From: Lachnospiraceae bacterium
GTDB taxonomy: Bacteria > Bacillota > Clostridia > Lachnospirales > Lachnospiraceae
Assembly: GCA_015056735.1 (NCBI GenBank)
Contig: SVFT01000001.1
Coordinates: forward strand, 62,001-126,000
DNA: 64,000 nucleotides
Direction: 5' to 3'
The notes under the pieces are model-generated. The model was not told the origin of the DNA. It searched no databases and worked only from the letters and a program-made list of their open reading frames with translations. Position 1 is the stretch's first letter; each line of letters starts with the position of its first letter. The translations under genes were made by a program, and so were the position numbers. Shown piece by piece: positions 59,218-64,000 of this stretch.

Positions 59218-60636
59218 ATGAAGCGATTCAAGCGGATCAAAACAATTGCCCTTTTCACGGTTTTTTCAGTATGCATGTTCTTCTGCATGGGAGTGGATGT
59301 GCGGGCGAAGACGGATCCGGTGAAGCTTTCGGATGATGCGTCCGATTTTGTGCTTTTGAGTGATGCGGTACCGGATGTAATCCAGGAGATCCGATATTAT
59401 TCCACCTATAATTTTGTCGGCGACAGGATCGACGGCTATGAAGAACCGGTGGCCCTGCTGACCAAAGAAGCGGCCGCGGCACTGAAGGGCGCCAGCGACG
59501 AGCTGGTCTCCAAGGGGTATCGCCTCAAGATCTTTGATGCATACCGTCCGCAGCGTGCCGTAACGAATTTTATGAATTGGGCGCTTGATGTGAATGATAC
59601 GCGTATGAAGCCGTACTTTTATCCAGAGCTTGAAAAATCCGTTCTCTTCCCACTTGGCTACATTGCGGAGCATTCCGGGCACAGCCGCGGCAGCACCGTG
59701 GATCTGACGCTTTTTGATATGACCACGGAGCGCGAAGTGGATATGGGCGGCACCTTTGACTATTTTGGTGAGCTCAGTCATCCCGATTATAAGAATATTA
59801 CGAAAGAACAGTATGAGCACAGGATGCTCCTTCGTGATGTAATGATCCGCCACGGTTTTAAGCCGCTTCCGGAAGAGTGGTGGCATTTTACGCTGGCAGA
59901 TGAGCCGTTTAAGGATACCTATTTTACGTTTCCTGTCAGCACAAAATCCGTAAAGGGCACCGGCGCCGATCCGGTGAAAACGGTTCCTGCAGCAAGTGCT
60001 TCAACGGAGGCGATGCTAGGGGACTCTCCGAAGTGGGTGACGAAGCTTCCGCAGGCTAAGACGAGCGACCAGATGGTTGTCGTTGCGGCTTATGAAGGAA
60101 CAACCGCTTGGGTATCGATGCACGAAAAGGGTTCTGACGGCAAATGGCGCATGGTCATGACAACGCCGGGTTATGTCGGTAAGTTAGGCCTTGGCAAGAC
60201 CAGAGAGGGTGATTCGCTGACGCCTGTCGGTACCTATCACTTTACGGATGCGTTCGGTATCGCACCCGATCCGGGCTGCAGGATGCCTTACCTGCAGGTG
60301 AATGATGATATTTACTGGTCCGGCGATCTGCGCGAAGGCATGCAGTACAATAAGCTCGTTAATATCAAAGAGTATCCTGATCTGGATAAAGAAAACAGTG
60401 AGCATATCATCGATTATACGAGGCAGTATCAGTACTGTCTGAATATCAGTTATAACGAAGAAGGGACGCCGGGCAAAGGCTCTGCAATCTTCCTGCACTG
60501 CCTTGGCCCTTATAAGCCGTTTACGGGCGGGTGCGTTGCGATCCCTGAAAATCAGATGATTAAAGTGATGCAGCATGTAAAGCCCGGCTGCACCGTTGTG
60601 ATCGATACGATGCAGAATCTGGGCGGCAGGTTCTAG
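59218..60636 (+). CDS. VanX-type D-Ala-D-Ala dipeptidase fused to a YkuD-like L,D-transpeptidase domain
   Basis: A 472-residue exported protein with a signal peptide (about 1-30). Residues 40-235 match the M15 D-Ala-D-Ala dipeptidase family: RLKIFDAYRPQRA, SGHSRGSTVDLTL (zinc His and Asp) and PEEWWHF (catalytic Glu, zinc His). Residues about 285-470 look like a YkuD L,D-transpeptidase: LTPVGTYHF, FLHCLGP and TGGCVAIPE with the active Cys. One enzyme would trim D-Ala-D-Ala-containing substrates, the other would cross-link stems through meso-DAP. No van regulatory genes are nearby, so vancomycin resistance is not implied. AAAGGAGG precedes the ATG. Confidence 0.85.
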   Translation: MKRFKRIKTIALFTVFSVCMFFCMGVDVRAKTDPVKLSDDASDFVLLSDAVPDVIQEIRYYSTYNFVGDRIDGYEEPVALLTKEAAAALKGASDELVSKGYRLKIFDAYRPQRAVTNFMNWALDVNDTRMKPYFYPELEKSVLFPLGYIAEHSGHSRGSTVDLTLFDMTTEREVDMGGTFDYFGELSHPDYKNITKEQYEHRMLLRDVMIRHGFKPLPEEWWHFTLADEPFKDTYFTFPVSTKSVKGTGADPVKTVPAASASTEAMLGDSPKWVTKLPQAKTSDQMVVVAAYEGTTAWVSMHEKGSDGKWRMVMTTPGYVGKLGLGKTREGDSLTPVGTYHFTDAFGIAPDPGCRMPYLQVNDDIYWSGDLREGMQYNKLVNIKEYPDLDKENSEHIIDYTRQYQYCLNISYNEEGTPGKGSAIFLHCLGPYKPFTGGCVAIPENQMIKVMQHVKPGCTVVIDTMQNLGGRF

Positions 60637-60724
60637 AAAAACGCTTAAAGAGATCAAAAAAGCAGAAGAAAATGGACGCTGAAAACGGATAAGATTTTTT
60701 ATGAGATGTAGAAAGGGCGTAAGT

Positions 60725-61465
60725 ATGATTGCGGATAAGAGAGTGTTGGCAGCCGTTTTATTGGCATCAGCGCTGATCTTTATGGGACTGACAGTATGCG
60801 CAAAATCAAAAGAGACTACTGTCTCAAAAAGAGAGGGCTTTTGCATACAGGAAATCTCGGATGAACTCTTTGAGAGAATGAAAGGCGGAAACACTTATAA
60901 GGAAGATTGTATTGTCCCCCGGGAAGATCTTCGTTATCTGCTTGCTTTGCATGTCGACAAGGATGGCAATACCCATCAGGGAGAAATGGTCGTTCATAAG
61001 CTGATTGCGGAGGATGTTCTTGAAATCCTCGAAAAGCTTTATGATGCGGGATATCCCATTGAGAGAATGGTGCTTCCTGATAATTACATGGCAGATGACG
61101 AAACGATGATGCGCGATAACAATTCCTCTGCCTTCAATTTCAGGTTCATCTCACATACAAGCAGGATATCAAAACACGGACTTGGAATGGCTGTAGATAT
61201 TAATACGCTCTATAATCCCTACCATAAGTTCGTTAAAAATGATGACGGCAGCACGACAGAAGTCATAGAACCTGCAACGGCCAAACCATATCTGGACAGA
61301 ACAAAGAAATTCGATTACAAGATAGAAAAAGGCGATCTGTGCTATACGCTCTTTGCGGAAAAGGGTTTCGAATGGGGAGGAGACTGGACTGACCGTAAGG
61401 ATTACCAGCATTTTGAACTGCCGTCAAATATTACGGAGAAGTATTCTGCAATGTATTCAAAATAA
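60725..61465 (+). CDS. Exported M15-family D,D-carboxypeptidase-like peptidase
   Basis: A 246-residue protein with a signal peptide or anchor (about 1-27). The M15 zinc motifs are SKHGLGMAVDINTLYNPY (His, Asp) and WGGDWTDRKDYQHFEL (Asp/Glu region and second His). It is of the VanY/CwlK-like branch and would cut peptidoglycan stem peptides. Start ATG 60725 follows AAAGGGCG. It lies 88 bases behind the VanX-YkuD gene, so the two wall peptidases may be expressed together. Confidence 0.83.
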   Translation: MIADKRVLAAVLLASALIFMGLTVCAKSKETTVSKREGFCIQEISDELFERMKGGNTYKEDCIVPREDLRYLLALHVDKDGNTHQGEMVVHKLIAEDVLEILEKLYDAGYPIERMVLPDNYMADDETMMRDNNSSAFNFRFISHTSRISKHGLGMAVDINTLYNPYHKFVKNDDGSTTEVIEPATAKPYLDRTKKFDYKIEKGDLCYTLFAEKGFEWGGDWTDRKDYQHFELPSNITEKYSAMYSK

Positions 61466-61526
61466 AATTTGCCGATTGCACTTGCAAATAGGATGAATGC
61501 TGACAATTGGCCGAATGAATCGGCGT

Positions 61527-61546
61527 TTCCCCGAAAAAACGGGGAA
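61527..61546. repeat. Perfect hairpin before the sensor kinase gene
   Basis: TTCCCCG-AAAAAA-CGGGGAA, 24 bases before the kinase start. No T run follows on the + strand, so it is not a typical terminator. Confidence 0.6.
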
Positions 61547-61569
61547 TAAGAGAAAAAGGGGAGGTATCT

Positions 61570-63252
61570 ATGATCCAGAAGATCAGGAACAGTCTGCTCT
61601 TGCAGATGGTCGGAATCACTTTTGCGATCCTTGCCGTCTTGGCAGTCACCCTTTTTACATCTTTCCTTTATGTCAGAAATACGACACGCGCGTCAGTTGA
61701 GACACTTGCCGACAGCCTTTTAAATCAGGCGGATAATGCACTTGGTCAGTACCGGGAGAATTTAAGTCACACGGCGGAGCTGCTGTCCCGCTTTTTGAGC
61801 GAGGATGATATGCGGTTTTCTCACAATGCAAAATGGAAGTCACAGTTTCTGTCGCATTACAATCAGGTTGCGCTCGAGAACAGAGAGATCATTTCGACTG
61901 TTCTGTATGATTGTGACATGAATGTCATTATGTCTATGGGGAAGCATCCGACGCTGCCAAAGCGTCAGGCATATTTAAGAAACGGCGAAGCATTAAATGC
62001 TGATCGCTACTATGCCGACTCGGACAAGTTCTATTATGCGTTCTATTATCCGATCTTCGGGAAAGCGGACGGAGAGACAACGCAGCTTGGCATGTGTATG
62101 CTTATCCTCGAATCATGGCGGATCGACGGCGCTCTTTATAATATTCTGAACAACAATGTGGCGGCTATGCAGCTTAGCGATCCGCACAAGTTTGATCTGT
62201 CGTTCCGGTCATTCGGAAATGTGCCGGCCGGAGCGACGATGGAAGATCTGAAGGGGAATCCCGATTTTATCTACAGGGAAGGTACCTGGCAGAACGGTAT
62301 ACGGATCTCTGTGGCGGTCTCCGTATCCGAGAATACATCGGGGAGCCGGCTGATCATGCGTCTGATCATTGTGGCTGCGATATTGGCAACCATTTTCCTG
62401 ACGGTCATTGTCTTCTTTTCTTACTATCGTATGGCCAAGCCAATCCGGGCGATCGACCGATTTATCGACAATATGATCATGCATCCGGACAGGCGGCTGA
62501 ACCTTGTAAGATCGGATGAGATCGGGACCGTTGCAGCAAGTCTGGATCATATGCTCGATGAAAACAAGCGTATGATTGAAGAGATCAAGGACAGTAAGAT
62601 CAGGCTCTATGAGACGGAACTTGCACAGCAGAAGATGGAGATCCTGGCATACCGTAACCAGATCAATCCGCACTTTTTATATAATACGCTTTCCTGCATG
62701 CGTGACATGGCGCTCATCAATGATCAGGATGATATTGCGGAGATGGCGATGGCGCTTTCGGATATTTTCCGATATGCGGTCAAGGCGAGCAATATCGTGA
62801 CGGTGCGTGATGAGGTTTCCTATATTGAAAAATATGCAAAGATTATTGCATACCGTTTTATGGGCAAGATCAGGATCGTGCTGGATGTGGAAGAAGAAGT
62901 GCTTGATAAGCCGATCATCCGTTTTTTCCTGCAGCCGCTTGTGGAGAACGCCGTTTTTCACGGATTGGAGAGCAAGATGGATCCGGGATGTGTGCGCGTA
63001 TATGCCAGGTTAAAAGGAGAGCGGATCGAATTTACGGTTGAAGATGACGGCGTCGGAATGGATGAAGCGGTTTTGTCACATCTTCGGGAGCAGCTTCGAA
63101 ATCCCAAGGAGGACAGCAGCGTCGGTCTTTCCAATATCGCGGCGCGCCTGAAACTGTTTTATGACGACGATTATACTTTTGAAGCGGAAAGCACCGTATC
63201 GGTCGGAACGGTCATGCGAATAACGGTACCGGACCACATGAAAGATCGATAG
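61570..63252 (+). CDS. YesM/LytS-type sensor histidine kinase
   Basis: A 560-residue membrane kinase: helix 1 (about 12-35), an extracellular sensor of about 220 residues, helix 2 (about 258-285), a HAMP domain, then the His_kinase domain with ALQQKM-like coil and NQINPHFLYNTL (phospho-His near 367) and a HATPase with LQPLVENAVFHG, DDGVGMD and SSVGLSNI. This type usually pairs with an AraC-like regulator and senses sugars or wall-related signals. GGGGAGG precedes the ATG. The regulator gene follows after 38 bases. Confidence 0.92.
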   Translation: MIQKIRNSLLLQMVGITFAILAVLAVTLFTSFLYVRNTTRASVETLADSLLNQADNALGQYRENLSHTAELLSRFLSEDDMRFSHNAKWKSQFLSHYNQVALENREIISTVLYDCDMNVIMSMGKHPTLPKRQAYLRNGEALNADRYYADSDKFYYAFYYPIFGKADGETTQLGMCMLILESWRIDGALYNILNNNVAAMQLSDPHKFDLSFRSFGNVPAGATMEDLKGNPDFIYREGTWQNGIRISVAVSVSENTSGSRLIMRLIIVAAILATIFLTVIVFFSYYRMAKPIRAIDRFIDNMIMHPDRRLNLVRSDEIGTVAASLDHMLDENKRMIEEIKDSKIRLYETELAQQKMEILAYRNQINPHFLYNTLSCMRDMALINDQDDIAEMAMALSDIFRYAVKASNIVTVRDEVSYIEKYAKIIAYRFMGKIRIVLDVEEEVLDKPIIRFFLQPLVENAVFHGLESKMDPGCVRVYARLKGERIEFTVEDDGVGMDEAVLSHLREQLRNPKEDSSVGLSNIAARLKLFYDDDYTFEAESTVSVGTVMRITVPDHMKDR

Positions 63253-63290
63253 TCGGGGCAGCACATCGGAAATCTTGGGGGAGCATGAAG

Positions 63291-64000
63291 ATGTTAAACG
63301 TTTATATTGCGGATGATGAAGTATGGATCACGCTGGGGCTTAAAAAACTGCTGGAAAAAATCGATGCCGATGTCTTTGTGCAGGGTACAGCGAATAACGG
63401 TCTTACGGCAAAAGAAGAGATCGGTGAGTTTAAGCCGGATGTTGTCTTTACGGATATCCGGATGCCGGGGCTTTCCGGCCTGGAACTGTTACAGGCGATC
63501 CCGCAGGTATCGCCCGAATCCAAGGTGGTGATCATCACGGGCTTTGCTGAGTTTGATTATGCAAAGGAGGCGCTGAAGCATCATGCTTTTGACTATCTTT
63601 TAAAGCCGATCAAGGAAGAGGAGCTTTGCCGGGTGGTGCATGCCATTTTGACCGAGCGCGGTGAGATACCGGGAGAAGATGATGCGCCGCCTGTATATGA
63701 TAAAATGGTCGATAATGTGATCCGTGAGATCAGGGAAAACTACATGGAGGATATCACGCTGACCGGGCTGGCTGAGCGGTATAACATCAGTACAGGTCAT
63801 TTGAGTAAAATGATCAAGGAACGACTGCAGGTCAATTTTTCGGATTACATCGCTTCCCTCCGGATGCAGAGGGCCAAGGAACTCTTACGGGACGAGAGCA
63901 TTTCCATTCAGGAGATCGCGGAAACCGTCGGATATAAAGATTATTTTTATTTCACAAAAGTGTTCAAAAAGATAGAAGGCATATCGCCGAGCAAATATCG
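63291..64000 (+). CDS. YesN-type response regulator with AraC domain, 3' end outside the window
   Basis: The frame stays open to the last base; 236 residues are visible. The receiver domain begins MLNVYIADDEVWI, with the phospho-acceptor Asp in VVFTDIRMPG and the Lys in YLLKPIKEEE. The AraC-type double helix-turn-helix follows from about residue 150 (LTGLAERYNISTGHLSKMIK and IQEIAETVGYKDYFYF), ending at ISPSKYR. ATG 63291 is eight bases after GGGGGAG; ATG 63285 is too near. It forms a two-component pair with the kinase upstream; target genes are unknown. Confidence 0.93.
   Translation, partial: MLNVYIADDEVWITLGLKKLLEKIDADVFVQGTANNGLTAKEEIGEFKPDVVFTDIRMPGLSGLELLQAIPQVSPESKVVIITGFAEFDYAKEALKHHAFDYLLKPIKEEELCRVVHAILTERGEIPGEDDAPPVYDKMVDNVIREIRENYMEDITLTGLAERYNISTGHLSKMIKERLQVNFSDYIASLRMQRAKELLRDESISIQEIAETVGYKDYFYFTKVFKKIEGISPSKY

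Noticed and set aside
59218-60636. Vancomycin resistance cluster
   Set aside because: Only a VanX-like domain is present; vanH, vanA-type ligase and vanRS are absent.
1-64000. CRISPR arrays, rRNA genes, prophage or integrase genes
   Set aside because: No regularly spaced repeats, rRNA sequence or phage/integrase-like proteins were found on either strand.

Overview
The window looks like a chromosomal segment of an anaerobic, Gram-positive Clostridia bacterium, most likely of the family Lachnospiraceae. Evidence: strong AGGAGG ribosome-binding sites before most genes, TTGACA/TATAAT promoters, two T-box leaders, tandem NrdR boxes before a class III (oxygen-sensitive) ribonucleotide reductase, a threonyl-tRNA synthetase without a TGS domain, lipoproteins, and family types common in that group. 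Base composition is near 50% GC. A SigD-type promoter before a YjfB-like gene and a YvyF-like zinc protein hint at motility. No rRNA, phage, transposase gene or CRISPR array is visible. These are ordinary chromosomal neighbourhoods with short repeats between them.

Layout. 1-940: end of a cupin gene, a small unknown gene, tRNA-Val and tRNA-Met. 1012-6209: patatin-like lipase, Y-family polymerase with YolD partner, HAD phosphatase, flavoprotein, SigD-type YjfB gene, Gfo/Idh/MocA oxidoreductase. 6440-13124: ComEC, membrane GH25 lysozyme, HolA, an SH3/acidic-tail membrane protein, NagA. 13182-16065: relic of a ribbon-helix-helix gene, secreted nuclease, putative lipoprotein. 16258-22659: ABC ATPase, membrane protein, two permeases, a HAD-CPBP protease fusion and a GreA-like factor. 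22656-26684: long hairpin, Thr T-box and thrS, histidine phosphatase, convergent ylmH-like gene. 26733-30518: structured leader with a 16-codon ORF, SGNH hydrolase, and an elongation-factor-like GTPase fused to a YacP/Rae1-type NYN nuclease. 30529-40208: PLP decarboxylase, TPR lipoprotein, NrdD, secreted protein, hybrid kinase, small membrane protein, M29 aminopeptidase. 40251-46729: YvyF-like protein, second SH3/acidic protein overlapping clpC, small protein, radA, tRNA-Trp. 46744-50092: long hairpins, a probable structured ncRNA, degenerate GH3-like protein, M18 aminopeptidase, tRNA-Gly. 50195-59073: MATE-HATPase fusion, then a Trp T-box and complete trpEGDCFBA operon. 59087-64000: VanX-YkuD fusion, M15 peptidase, and a YesM/YesN-type two-component pair cut by the window end.

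How they work together. The Trp T-box, tRNA-Trp and trp operon form one regulatory circuit. Cell-wall enzymes recur (GH25, NagA, VanX-YkuD, M15) beside SH3-bearing membrane proteins. Several genes are multi-domain fusions (GTPase-NYN, MATE-HATPase, HAD-CPBP, VanX-YkuD, NrdD-glutaredoxin). The GTPase-NYN protein and the unassigned RNA near 47060-47356 are the best candidates for undescribed biology. All functions are read from sequence and family knowledge alone; no database search was run.
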